DNA of 64,000 nt from Thermodesulfovibrionales bacterium (lineage in GTDB: Bacteria; Nitrospirota; Thermodesulfovibrionia; Thermodesulfovibrionales; Dissulfurispiraceae): positions 30,259 through 94,258 of the forward strand of contig JAOAHE010000002.1 of assembly GCA_026415415.1 (NCBI GenBank), written 5' to 3'. The position numbers and the translations under genes are program-made. Below, one piece after another: positions 28,882 to 37,753 of this stretch; the stretch's first letter is position 1, and each line of letters opens with the position of its first letter. The notes under the pieces are model-generated. The model was not told where the DNA came from. It made no database searches and was given only the letters and a program-made list of their open reading frames with translations.

Positions 28882-30348
28882 CTATTGGAAACCGTAATCA
28901 CGCCACCTTTTATCAACGAGTCTCTTTATATCATCTGACATAAAGATTTCTTCAGGCCAATCCCTCATCATACCTTCTTGACGGGTTTTCCTGGTAGCAT
29001 CAATGCCCATTTTTGCTCCATATCGAGGAAAGTTAGAGGCGTGATCAAGATCATCCAGTGGCCCTTCTGCTATTACTACGTCCCTTCTCCAATCAACATT
29101 ATTTAAAACTCTCCATGCCGTATATGATAAATCCTGAACATTTACGTCATCATCAACTATAATCAGAAGCTTTGAAAACATCATCTGCCCTTTTCCCCAT
29201 AAACCATGTATAATCTTTTTTGCATGACCGGGATAACTTTTTTTAATAGATATAATTGCTGCATTATGAAACACTCCTTCCATGGGTAAATTAATATCAA
29301 CTATCTCTGGAAAATCAAGCCTCATCAAGGGCAGAAAAATCCTTTCCGTTGCCTTCCCCATATAACAGTCCTCCATAGGTGGTTTACCCACTACAGTAGC
29401 AGGATAAATCAAGTCTCTTCTGTGAGTAATACAAGTTACATGAAAGACTGGATATAAATCTATTGGAGAGTAAAATCCTGTATGATCACCAAAAGGACCC
29501 TCAGGCCTTAACTCACCAGGTTCAAGATAACCTTCTATTACTATCTCAGAATTTGCTGGCACTTCAATGTCAGAAGTAATGCATTTAACCAATTCAACAG
29601 GCTCTTTCCGCAAAAAACTGGCAAAAAGCATCTCATCAACAGCTTCTGGAAGAGGAGCTGAAGCAGAATAAATCACTGCAGGATCGCTACCTACAGCAAT
29701 AGCAGCAGGCATCCTCTTGTTAAGAGCTTTATATTTATCATAATGTCTTGCCCCGTCTTTGTGAATATGCCAATGCATTCCAGTTGTTTTTTTATCATAA
29801 ACATGGATTCTATACATACCACAATTAGGTCTTCCAGTCTCAGGGTCTTTTGTGAATACCATAGGAAAAGTTATAAACCTTCCTTCGTCGGTAGGTTGAC
29901 CATCACCTGGCCAACACTTAAGTATAGGAAAGATACTCAAATCCGGATCTTCTGAGTTTACTACCTCTTGACAAGGAGCTTTCTTAACCCTTTTTGGCAA
30001 AAACTTAGTTAACTCAAAAAGAGATGGTAGCATAGATAACTTTTCTAAAAGGGTTTTTGGTGGCGCTTGATTTAACAAATTATTAATTCTCTCAGCTATA
30101 TCATCAAGCTTTTCAACTTCAAGAGCTAAACACATTCTCTCATAAGAACCAAATATATTAGTAACTACAGGATATCTTGAACCTTTCACCTTTTCAAAAA
30201 ATAAAGCTTTACCACCATCTTTACTTTTACACATTCTATCGGTAATCTCTGCAATCTCAAGGATTGGGTCAACTTCTATTTTTACTCTATGTAAAAGCCC
30301 TTTTTTCTCAAGAGTATCAATAAACGCTCTTAAATCTCTATAAGCCAT
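28882..30348 (-). CDS. ubiD: UbiD-family prenylated-FMN decarboxylase
   Basis: The 488-residue protein starts YRDLRAFIDTLEKKGLLHRV and has the catalytic E-R-E region (EVPANSEIVIEGYLEPGE, GPFGDHTGFY) and GMHWHIHKDGARHY for metal and prFMN binding. UbiD decarboxylates 4-hydroxy-3-polyprenylbenzoate; in menaquinone makers a close relative may act on the futalosine route or another aryl acid. The flavin prenyltransferase that makes its cofactor (ubiX) lies 14.6 kb away on the other strand. The substrate is inferred only. Confidence 0.93.
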   Translation of the reverse strand: MAYRDLRAFIDTLEKKGLLHRVKIEVDPILEIAEITDRMCKSKDGGKALFFEKVKGSRYPVVTNIFGSYERMCLALEVEKLDDIAERINNLLNQAPPKTLLEKLSMLPSLFELTKFLPKRVKKAPCQEVVNSEDPDLSIFPILKCWPGDGQPTDEGRFITFPMVFTKDPETGRPNCGMYRIHVYDKKTTGMHWHIHKDGARHYDKYKALNKRMPAAIAVGSDPAVIYSASAPLPEAVDEMLFASFLRKEPVELVKCITSDIEVPANSEIVIEGYLEPGELRPEGPFGDHTGFYSPIDLYPVFHVTCITHRRDLIYPATVVGKPPMEDCYMGKATERIFLPLMRLDFPEIVDINLPMEGVFHNAAIISIKKSYPGHAKKIIHGLWGKGQMMFSKLLIIVDDDVNVQDLSYTAWRVLNNVDWRRDVVIAEGPLDDLDHASNFPRYGAKMGIDATRKTRQEGMMRDWPEEIFMSDDIKRLVDKRWRDYGFQ

Positions 30349-30501
30349 TACTTTATCCTTCCCTTTCTTTAAAGTTACTTAAGCTGGGGCTTCTTCATCA
30401 ACAAATATCTTTTGCACGAAGGTATACAAATTCTTTGAGATCTTTGTAAAGTGAGAAAGATTTGAAGGCATCTCTTTTACAATTTTACCTCTCTTTTAAA
30501 A

Positions 30502-31104
30502 TCAACGCCCCTTTTTAATGAGATCATAAAATTCATCTAAAGTCAAGACATAAATCTTTAAGTTATAGACCTGAACTTTAAACCTTTTTATGATCTTTCT
30601 CTGAAGTATAATACCCTCAAATGTCAAACCAATCCTCTGTAAGATCATCTCAAGAGTTGTATTTTCTACTCTACATCTGATCTCTATTCTTCTTAGCCTC
30701 ATATTTTCAAAGCCAAACCTTGCTATCTCCTTTATAATTTCGTATTCAAGCCCTCTATACCAATATTTTCGTGAGATACAAAAAGCTAACTCTGCAGCCC
30801 TAATATTTGTTGCCCACCATATATAGCCACCTGTGCCAATAAACTTATTATTGCTTTTTAAAATAATTCCCCACTCACTTATATCACTATTTTCATACTT
30901 TGACCTCATAAATTTAAGATAATTTAAGGAGTCTTCTAAGGTTCTATGGTGTTCCCATCTATACAACTTTGCAAGCTCTTTATCAGAAGCATACTCAAAG
31001 AGGTCTTCAGCGTCATCTAAGGTCATTTTTCTAAAAATAAGCCTCTCTGTCTCTAAGGTGGGGAGTTCAGCGTAAATTTCTGCTATTAAGTTTCTGTCTA
31101 CCAT
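30502..31104 (-). CDS. GNAT-family N-acetyltransferase (RimJ/RimL-like)
   Basis: The 200-residue product has the acetyltransferase_3 pattern: LETERLIFRKMTLDDAEDLF, GTGGYIWW, AELAFCISRKYWYRGLEYE, and RIEIRCRVENTTLEMILQR. The acetyl-CoA loop is weakly conserved (YWYRGLEYE in place of QxxGxG/A). The last 50 residues add a strand unlike RimJ. Substrate unknown. It is the last gene of a minus-strand run after mlaC, with 69 bases between. Confidence 0.82.
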   Translation of the reverse strand: MVDRNLIAEIYAELPTLETERLIFRKMTLDDAEDLFEYASDKELAKLYRWEHHRTLEDSLNYLKFMRSKYENSDISEWGIILKSNNKFIGTGGYIWWATNIRAAELAFCISRKYWYRGLEYEIIKEIARFGFENMRLRRIEIRCRVENTTLEMILQRIGLTFEGIILQRKIIKRFKVQVYNLKIYVLTLDEFYDLIKKGR

Positions 31105-31173
31105 GTAATTTAACTTAAAAAATTATTATCTATATCAGCAGTTTACCTGCTGAATTTCCCTTATCATAACCTC

Positions 31174-31803
31174 TTATCTTGCTTTTTCCTCAAATAAAAT
31201 CTCCTCTTTTTTAGACCTCAGTCTTTTTATAAGCTCTTCATAAGAATGTGTCATAATAATCTTATTAAATTGATTTCTGTAGTTGCTTACAAGACTTACA
31301 CCTTCTATTGAAATGTCATAAACAAGCCATTTATTGCCTGACTTATGCAATTTATAATCAACAGGTATCTCCATATTTTTTTTAGTGATTATCTTAGTCT
31401 TTACTGTGCTAAAATTACCATCAATTGACTCAGAAGCATACACTATAGTTTCATCAGTATAACTTTCTATTTTGTTTATATAAGCCCTCTCTAATAGTTC
31501 CTTATAGAGCTTTATAAATTCTTTTTTCTCTTGAGGAGTTCTCTTTGCCCAGTGAATAGACAAAGACCTTTTTGCCATCTCTTCATAATCAAATCTATCA
31601 TCAGTCACATGCCTAAGAGCATTGCGTCGTTCTTCTGTCTTATTTGGTTTTTTAAGCTCCTTATTTTTAAGTATATCTATGACTTTATCAATAGTTTGTT
31701 TGAGCTGATCTGTTGGCTCTGCTGCCAATGCAAAGTCAGAAAGTGAACAAATAAAGATGACCATAACAAGAAACAATCCATGAATTTGCATTAAGAAGCT
31801 CAT
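31174..31803 (-). CDS. mlaC: MlaC-like periplasmic phospholipid shuttle protein
   Basis: MlaC carries phospholipids between the outer membrane and the inner-membrane MlaFEDB complex. The product has a signal peptide (MQIHGLFLVMVIFICSLSDFALA), then the family pattern TEERRNALRHVTDDRFDYEE, AKRTPQEKKEFIKLYKELLE and YDISIEGVSLVSNYRNQF. I chose the ATG preceded by GGAGGG at 6 bases; a longer frame of ten more codons exists upstream but lacks a site and overlaps the TolC-like gene. Confidence 0.92.
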   Translation of the reverse strand: MSFLMQIHGLFLVMVIFICSLSDFALAAEPTDQLKQTIDKVIDILKNKELKKPNKTEERRNALRHVTDDRFDYEEMAKRSLSIHWAKRTPQEKKEFIKLYKELLERAYINKIESYTDETIVYASESIDGNFSTVKTKIITKKNMEIPVDYKLHKSGNKWLVYDISIEGVSLVSNYRNQFNKIIMTHSYEELIKRLRSKKEEILFEEKAR

Positions 31804-31819
31804 CAATATCCCTCCTGTA

Positions 31820-33172
31820 TCAATACTTGCCACTTATATCAAGTCCTGAAGCATTCAACAAAGTAGCATAAGAGATTCTATGATTTAAGATAGATTTTAA
31901 ATAATTTGTCTTTGTTAGAGCATATGCTGATGCAGCATCAGCTACATCCTTTGCTTCACCTACGCCCATATCATAATTAGCGGTTGCAGAAACAAGCCAC
32001 TTTTTTGCATTAGTGAAAGCTATATGTAACTCGTTTATATTTTTTTTGGACTCTTCAAAATCAAAATAAGCCTTTTTAATATGTAAGGGGATAACCTCAT
32101 AGGCAAAACGTTGCTTTTCTTTAATCTTTCCATGTTCCGCTTCTGCCTCCATTACTCTTCCCTTCGTTAAACCAAAATCAATAGGCATTTTGAACCCAGC
32201 AAATATAGCTCCATAAGACCTATTTAAATCATCTGAAATATAAGGGTTTTTAATTTTATCTCTATTTGTGGCACCTAAAATAGATGTTTTCATACCAACA
32301 AAAAACTGTGGATAAAAATTACTTCTTTCAACATCAATCAATGCCTTTGTTGCCTCTAAGCCTGCCTTTAACTGAATAAGTTCAGGACGGTTTGTATGAG
32401 CACTTTGTATATACTCCTCTAATGAATCAGGTATTCTTTCTTCTGGCAACAAAGTATTTTCTGCTATGTCAAACTCGATATCCTTAGGAAGTCCCATGCT
32501 CGCTTTTAAAGCCTCTTTCAAAAATAGAATATTTTTATCCACCTCATTAAGATTTTTTTCAACCTCCCCCAAGTATGCCCTAAACTTATAAATATTTACC
32601 TCATCTGCCCAGGGAGAGCCAATTTGAAGTTGTTTTTCAGTTTTTTCAATGGACTTAGATAGTTGCTCTTTTATCTCCAAAATTAAGTTCTTAATATCCT
32701 TAGCAAATAAAAAATTAAAATAAAGTTCCTTAGTTCTTAATATTATTTCTGATTTCTTTTTTAATACACCTGCCTTGGCGACCTTTAAGCCACCTTCTGC
32801 AGCTTCTTTATAACCTCTAATCTTGCCGTAAGTATAAATAGGTTGTATTAAAGTCACCTCCACACCACCAAAAATACCGTTAACTCTCGTAGCTACATCA
32901 GTCCGAAGAAAATCTTCTTTTTTAGCTTCTGGGGACGGTCCTACTAAGGATAAAATCTCTATCTTTGGCAATTCAGCAGAGTCTGCTTGAATCTTCTTTG
33001 CTCTATAAACTTCCTCTTCATAAGTAGCTTCAGCTATTTCTGGACTAAATTTTAAAGCCCTTTCAATACATTCTTGCAAATTATATGACTTACCTTTATT
33101 TTCCACATTTGAAGCACAAGTATAACTATTAAAAATAAAAACAAAAGAAAGTAAAAAAATAAAAGTGAGCAT
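31820..33172 (-). CDS. TolC-family outer-membrane protein within the mla operon
   Basis: The 450-residue product has a signal peptide, then the two repeated OEP segments: SYNLQECIERALKFSPEIAEA and later FAGFKMPIDFGLTKGRVMEAEAEHG, with long coiled-coil helices between. The family forms trimeric outer-membrane channels. It sits between mlaD and mlaC, 9 bases after mlaD. Its place in the operon suggests that it forms the outer-membrane end of this lipid transporter, in place of a lipoprotein such as MlaA. That role is inferred. Confidence 0.88.
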   Translation of the reverse strand: MLTFIFLLSFVFIFNSYTCASNVENKGKSYNLQECIERALKFSPEIAEATYEEEVYRAKKIQADSAELPKIEILSLVGPSPEAKKEDFLRTDVATRVNGIFGGVEVTLIQPIYTYGKIRGYKEAAEGGLKVAKAGVLKKKSEIILRTKELYFNFLFAKDIKNLILEIKEQLSKSIEKTEKQLQIGSPWADEVNIYKFRAYLGEVEKNLNEVDKNILFLKEALKASMGLPKDIEFDIAENTLLPEERIPDSLEEYIQSAHTNRPELIQLKAGLEATKALIDVERSNFYPQFFVGMKTSILGATNRDKIKNPYISDDLNRSYGAIFAGFKMPIDFGLTKGRVMEAEAEHGKIKEKQRFAYEVIPLHIKKAYFDFEESKKNINELHIAFTNAKKWLVSATANYDMGVGEAKDVADAASAYALTKTNYLKSILNHRISYATLLNASGLDISGKY

Positions 33173-33181
33173 CTTACCCTC

Positions 33182-33622
33182 CTAAATCTTGCCAAATATA
33201 TACTTTGATAGCAGTTCTTCAAGATCCAAAGCTGACTCGGTCTCCCTTATCTTGCCACCCTCAGCTAATATCTTTTCTGAACCACCAGGGGTGATTTGAA
33301 TATATTTCTCGCCAATGATACCTTTTGTTTTTATTGAAGCTATAGCGTCTTCTTGAATCTGAACATCTTTCTTTATGGACATATATACTACAGCTTGGTA
33401 ATTTTTTAAAGATACTTTTTTTACCTTTCCTACTTCCACCCCGGCAATCTCAACAGTAGCACCTGGTTTTATCCCACCTGCTTTTTCAAACTCAGCAGTA
33501 ATAATATAGTAATTGGTCCCCACTAACTCTAAACCACCTAATTGAATAGACAGATAAACTAAACTAAGAAAACCTGCCAAAACAAAAAGTCCAACAGCAA
33601 ACTCAAGATCAAATTTTTTCAT
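33182..33622 (-). CDS. mlaD: MlaD-like MCE-domain protein
   Basis: The 146-residue protein has one N-terminal membrane helix (FAVGLFVLAGFLSLVYLSIQ) and one MCE domain (GGIKPGATVEIAGVEVGKVKKV, IKTKGIIGEKYIQITPGG). MlaD forms the hexameric ring on the periplasmic face that binds lipid. The gene lies 10 bases after the ATPase gene. It ends soon after the MCE domain, which is the usual short MlaD form. Confidence 0.95.
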   Translation of the reverse strand: MKKFDLEFAVGLFVLAGFLSLVYLSIQLGGLELVGTNYYIITAEFEKAGGIKPGATVEIAGVEVGKVKKVSLKNYQAVVYMSIKKDVQIQEDAIASIKTKGIIGEKYIQITPGGSEKILAEGGKIRETESALDLEELLSKYIFGKI

Positions 33623-33632
33623 ACCAAAAACC

Positions 33633-34382
33633 TCAATTAAAAAATTCTATAGAGCCATCATACTTGCCAGTAATAAAATGCCTTGAGACAGGATTAGTTG
33701 AGTTTTGAATCTCCTTAGGGGTTCCTACCTCTACTATCTTACCTTTATAAAGAAAAGCAACTCTATCAACAACATCAAAAATTTCTGGGATGTCATGGCT
33801 AATTATAACGCCTGTGAAACCATACTTCTTATGAGTATCTATTATTAGATTATGAATTGAGTGTAACAAAATTGGATCTAAACCAGTGGTAGGCTCATCA
33901 AAAAGTACGATTTTAGGCTCAGTAACTAAGGCTCTTGCTAAAGCCACCCTCTTTCTCATGCCTCCGCTGATCTCGGCAGGATATTTCTTCTCTATACCCA
34001 CTAACCCAACTTCTTCTAATATTTCTGTTACCTTCTGCTTGATAACATCCTCTTTAAGCATTAACTTTTCCCTTAAAGGAAATGCTACATTATCATAGAT
34101 ATTTACAGAGTCAAAGAGAGCACCTCCTTGGAATACTACACCAAATTTTTGCCTTGTTAAATCAAGTTCTTTGCGATTAACTTTGGTTATATCAACACCA
34201 TCAATAATTATACTACCTTTGTCTGGTTTTAGTAGCCCTATAAGATGCCTTAAAAATACGCTCTTTCCGCCTCCGCTTTGTCCTATTATAGCTACAAGCT
34301 CTTTATCAGCAATCTCAAGATTTACGCCCTTTAAAACCTGCTGGTCGGCAAAAGATTTATGTAAATCAATTATCTTAATCAT
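33633..34382 (-). CDS. mlaF: MlaF-like ABC transporter ATPase
   Basis: The 249-residue ATPase has Walker A GQSGGGKS, the signature EISGGMRKRVALARA and Walker B IVLFDEPTTGLDP. The ISGGMRKR form is typical of the Mla/Ttg2A group. It powers lipid movement by MlaE and overlaps the mlaE stop by one base. Confidence 0.96.
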   Translation of the reverse strand: MIKIIDLHKSFADQQVLKGVNLEIADKELVAIIGQSGGGKSVFLRHLIGLLKPDKGSIIIDGVDITKVNRKELDLTRQKFGVVFQGGALFDSVNIYDNVAFPLREKLMLKEDVIKQKVTEILEEVGLVGIEKKYPAEISGGMRKRVALARALVTEPKIVLFDEPTTGLDPILLHSIHNLIIDTHKKYGFTGVIISHDIPEIFDVVDRVAFLYKGKIVEVGTPKEIQNSTNPVSRHFITGKYDGSIEFFN

Positions 34383-35152
34383 TATAAATAAAATGACCCT
34401 ATTAGATAGTCACTGATCAGTATAAAAACCGAAGAAAGAACAACAGCTTCTGTAGTAGATTTACTAACGCCTTCGGCCCCAAAGCTTGTATAAAAACCTT
34501 TGTAACAACTTATCCAAGACACTATGAGCCCAAAGCATATAGACTTATAAAGACCTATCTCAATATCAACTATATCAACATATTGTTTCATCTGAGAAAA
34601 ATATGTACCAGAGCTTAAACCAAGTAACTTAACCCCTACTATATAACCTCCCAAAATCCCTATTACATCAAAGATAGCAGTTAAAAGAGGAAACACCACA
34701 AAAGCAGCAGCTATGTTAGGGACTATAAGGTAACGATAAGGATTTAAAGCCATTGCTATTAAAGCATCAATTTGTTCAGTAATTCTCATTATTCCTATTT
34801 CTGCAGTTATAGCTGAGCCTGCTCTACCAGTTACAGTAAGGGCTGAAAGCACAGGACCTAACTCTCTAATAAGACTTAAAGCTACTGCAGGACCAAGCAT
34901 AGCTTCTGAACCAAATTTTCTTAAAGTATAGAATATCTGTAAAGCCAAAACCATACCAGTAAAAGTACCTATCAGAGCAATCACAAGCAATGACTTATTA
35001 CCTATAAATTTTATCTGTTTGAGAAAAAGCTTAAATTTAAAAGGTGGAATGAAAATATAACAGAGAGATTTCATAAGAAAGATAAACATGTGTCCAGCTG
35101 TTCTTATAAAAACAATAGTTCTTTTACCAATTTTTTGTATGGATTTTTTCAT
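34382..35152 (-). CDS. mlaE: MlaE-like lipid transport permease
   Basis: The 256-residue protein has about five membrane helices and the family motif VTGRAGSAITAEIGIMRITEQIDAL near residue 105, plus ALNPYRYLIVPN. It is the first gene of the operon mlaE-mlaF-mlaD-tolC-mlaC. No MlaB-type STAS gene is present. A 168-base AT-rich spacer upstream should carry the promoter. Confidence 0.96.
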   Translation of the reverse strand: MKKSIQKIGKRTIVFIRTAGHMFIFLMKSLCYIFIPPFKFKLFLKQIKFIGNKSLLVIALIGTFTGMVLALQIFYTLRKFGSEAMLGPAVALSLIRELGPVLSALTVTGRAGSAITAEIGIMRITEQIDALIAMALNPYRYLIVPNIAAAFVVFPLLTAIFDVIGILGGYIVGVKLLGLSSGTYFSQMKQYVDIVDIEIGLYKSICFGLIVSWISCYKGFYTSFGAEGVSKSTTEAVVLSSVFILISDYLIGSFYL

Positions 35153-35320
35153 TAAGGCAAGTAAACTCTTTTAAATATTCAAAAATATTATAACACATTA
35201 AATATTTATAATAACTAAAATACTTCTTTGAAGTTACGCAGTATAACTCACTTTTGATGCTTTTGATTTTTAAGAAGTTATAATGCTTATTTAAGCTTAA
35301 TAAAATAGGAAGTTCCGTTG

Positions 35321-36310
35321 TTATTTAATTTTTAACATTCTATCAAGAGCTTCTTTGGCTGGCACCCTAATCTGCTCTGGAACTTTGATAACAAATTCCA
35401 TCTTCTTAAGAGCGTTTAATACACTTTTAAGGGTGGTTTTTTTCATATTTGGGCAGATCATATCTTTTCTAAGAGGATAGAAAACCTTGTCAGGATTTTC
35501 TTTTTTTAATCTGTGAATTAAACCTGTCTCTGTTCCAACTATAAACTCCTTAGCTGAAGAAGCTTTTGCATACCTTAGCATACCTGATGTGCTTGTTACA
35601 TGATCAGCTGCCTCTAATACTTCAATCCTACACTCTGGGTGAGCCATAAATAGGGCATTAGGATGGAGACTTCTTGCTTTGATAACATCCTTAATAGTTA
35701 TCCTATCGTGGACATGACAAAAACCGTCCCAAGTAATTATCTTTTTTTTAGTGTGTTTTTGTGCCCACATAGATAAATTTCTATCGGGCACACATATAAC
35801 TGTATCAACATCTAAAGACTCAATAACTTGCACCACATTAGCAGAAGTGCAACAAATATAACTCTCAGCCTTTACATCAGCTGTTGTGTTAACATAAGAG
35901 ACTACAGGTGCCTCAGGATACTGGTTTTTCATATCCATAAGAGTATATTCATGGGGAAAAACAAAAGAAGGTTGAGTATCATACCCTGGGAAGGTTTTCC
36001 ATACTTTTCTTGTAGAACGCACCTCTATCATATCTGCCATCGGACAAGTTGCATCAATCTCTGGAAGTAAAACAGTTTTCTGAGGAGATAATATAGAGGC
36101 ACTCTCAGCCATAAAATGAACGCCACAGAAGACTATTACATCACATGGTTTAGTAGCTGCAGTTCTTGACAACTCTAAGGAATCACCGATAAAATCAGCT
36201 ATATCTTGAACTTCTTCTCTTTGGTAGTTATGAGCTAAAATAATTGCATTTTTTTCTTCTTTAAGCCTAAAAATCTCTTCCTTCAAACTCTCAAGCTCTT
36301 CTCTACGCAT
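35321..36310 (-). CDS. nadA: Quinolinate synthase NadA
   Basis: NadA condenses iminoaspartate with dihydroxyacetone phosphate to quinolinate in NAD synthesis, using a 4Fe-4S cluster. The 329-residue protein has LAHNYQREEVQDIADFIGDSL, the cluster cysteines in CGVHFMAESA, CCTSANVV and MICPNMKKTTL, and MAHPECRIEVLEAADHVTST. NadB and NadC are not in the window. The lytic transglycosylase gene lies 19 bases upstream on the same strand. Confidence 0.96.
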   Translation of the reverse strand: MRREELESLKEEIFRLKEEKNAIILAHNYQREEVQDIADFIGDSLELSRTAATKPCDVIVFCGVHFMAESASILSPQKTVLLPEIDATCPMADMIEVRSTRKVWKTFPGYDTQPSFVFPHEYTLMDMKNQYPEAPVVSYVNTTADVKAESYICCTSANVVQVIESLDVDTVICVPDRNLSMWAQKHTKKKIITWDGFCHVHDRITIKDVIKARSLHPNALFMAHPECRIEVLEAADHVTSTSGMLRYAKASSAKEFIVGTETGLIHRLKKENPDKVFYPLRKDMICPNMKKTTLKSVLNALKKMEFVIKVPEQIRVPAKEALDRMLKIK

Positions 36311-36329
36311 TAGATTTTACCTTAGAAAA

Positions 36330-37031
36330 CTAGTAGATTAACTTAGAATTAGTGAAAAGTATGGTTCCATCATCTAATTCAATCTTAATAATACGAGTAG
36401 GCTCTTTTTTATTAATATGCATAAAACTATCAACAGGGTGATAAGGTGTTCCTGTATAAAGGCTCATTACTCTTCTGACATACTGAACAGTTTCTGGAAT
36501 AGCAGGTACAGAGTTAGTTTTCTCAACTCTTGCAGGTCCAGCATTATATGCTGCTAAGGCAAGACTTAAGTTGCCGTTAAATTTATTCAGTAAATATTTT
36601 AAATATCTTACACCACCGTCAATATTCTCTTCAGGATCAAAGGTATTATATACTCCAAGATCGTTAGCAGTTGAAGGCATTAGCTGCATAAGCCCTCTTG
36701 CACCTTTTGGAGAGATAGCATATGGATTCCAATTAGACTCAGCCTTAATAACAGCTTTAACAAGATCAGGATCTAAATTATATTGATAAGCCTTTTGAGT
36801 AATAATTTGGGAGAATGACTCTTTATTGATGTTAGCCATTCCAAAAGATCCACTATTAGTTATTGCAGATTTCTTCTTAGGTTCTTTGTATACAACTTTA
36901 CCGCCCTTTTCTGTGGGCAGATTTGTATAAATAATTGAACCGTCAGGCGAGGTATATTTATGTATATCAGCAAAAATATTATTAGTTAAGAAGATTAAAA
37001 CGAAGAAAAGTATTATAAAAAAAGTTTTCAT
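36330..37031 (-). CDS. Exported lytic transglycosylase with DUF4124-like N-terminus
   Basis: After a signal peptide (MKTFFIILFFVLIFLTNNIFA) comes a short DUF4124-like strand region (DIHKYTSPDGSIIYTNLP). An SLT goose-lysozyme-like domain follows (LVKAVIKAESNWNPYAISPKG, RGLMQLMPSTANDLGV, LALAAYNAGP). The catalytic Glu is the one in KAESNWN. The enzyme cleaves peptidoglycan in the periplasm. I take the internal ATG that gives a clean signal peptide; a TTG 11 codons upstream would extend it. Confidence 0.93.
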   Translation of the reverse strand: MKTFFIILFFVLIFLTNNIFADIHKYTSPDGSIIYTNLPTEKGGKVVYKEPKKKSAITNSGSFGMANINKESFSQIITQKAYQYNLDPDLVKAVIKAESNWNPYAISPKGARGLMQLMPSTANDLGVYNTFDPEENIDGGVRYLKYLLNKFNGNLSLALAAYNAGPARVEKTNSVPAIPETVQYVRRVMSLYTGTPYHPVDSFMHINKKEPTRIIKIELDDGTILFTNSKLIY

Positions 37032-37387
37032 ATTATAGATAATAGCATGTAAATGGTTTATCAATCAATACTACCCTTGTACTATTTTAAAACCTTAAAA
37101 TTCTTCACTTAAAAGAAGGCAACACTAAAATCATTTAATTCCTATCCAAAAATTAAGAGTTAACTATAGCACAATATATATATATCCTACATCAAACCAA
37201 TTACCTCAGGCTAAATGTTTATTCCCATTAGAGTTAAAAGGCAGTAATAATGTAAATAAGAGAAAAACATAAAATTATCTACTACTATCCACCTAAAAAA
37301 TAAGCATTTAATACTTTTTTTCAATAAACATCCCTTTATCTTGTTAAATACTTTCAAAAAAAACTATATTTTGATAATATTTCAATA
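37032..37387. other. Gene-free spacer between divergent units
   Basis: About 350 AT-rich bases with a short TA run near 37170. Apart from the promoter-like site near its right end I see nothing that can be named. Confidence 0.55.
37341..37370 (+). promoter_or_regulatory. Possible promoter before the helicase-like stub
   Basis: TTGTTA (37341-37346), an 18-base spacer and TATATT (37365-37370) lie 17 bases before the ATG of the short open frame that follows. The match is moderate in AT-rich DNA. Confidence 0.4.
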
Positions 37388-37459
37388 ATGTTCAAGGAAG
37401 GTTCAATAATAGAAGGACCTTTTTGGCCCGAGCCTGTAGAGGTTAAGAATGTTTATTAA
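37388..37459 (+). pseudogene. N-terminal stub of a helicase-like protein
   Basis: An ATG opens a 23-codon frame reading MFKEGSIIEGPFWPEPVEV and a few residues more before TAA. From memory this is the conserved N-terminal opening of large SNF2/DEAD-type helicase-related proteins, some of which occur in phage-defence operons. Here the frame ends at once, and an unrelated frame begins 11 bases before its stop. It looks like the remains of a deleted gene. I cannot run the search needed to confirm the match. Confidence 0.5.
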
Positions 37460-37688
37460 GCAGCTTGATTTATTCTCCAGCTTAAGGCTTGAAGTAAGAT
37501 TCCCGTCAGGAAAATTTTCAAATTTTATCGGAACTATGAAATTTATAGACTATAAATTCAAAAATGTCACAGTAAAAATATCTCTTGAAGCCTTTGACGG
37601 AACGATATCAAAAGAGGAGTTTGAAAACAAAATAAAAGAAGCCTTCCGCCAATCTGGAATAGTTGTGGAGAAGGAAGATTTATCATAA
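37449..37688 (+). CDS. Hypothetical 79-residue protein, possibly a C-terminal fragment
   Basis: Not recognised. The product reads as beta-strand then helix (TVKISLEAFDG, then SKEEFENKIKEAFRQSGIVV), a pattern seen at the C-termini of large ATPases and helicases. It overlaps the stop of the helicase-like stub in another frame, so it may be the far end of the same deleted gene or of its neighbour. It does have an ATG and an AGAGG site 8 bases upstream, so it could still be translated. Confidence 0.5.
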   Translation: MFIKQLDLFSSLRLEVRFPSGKFSNFIGTMKFIDYKFKNVTVKISLEAFDGTISKEEFENKIKEAFRQSGIVVEKEDLS

Positions 37689-37753
37689 AAAAGTTGATAT
37701 TTATATAATAAATAGTTAAATAATACATAAACTTTTTCTTGAGGAGGTATATT

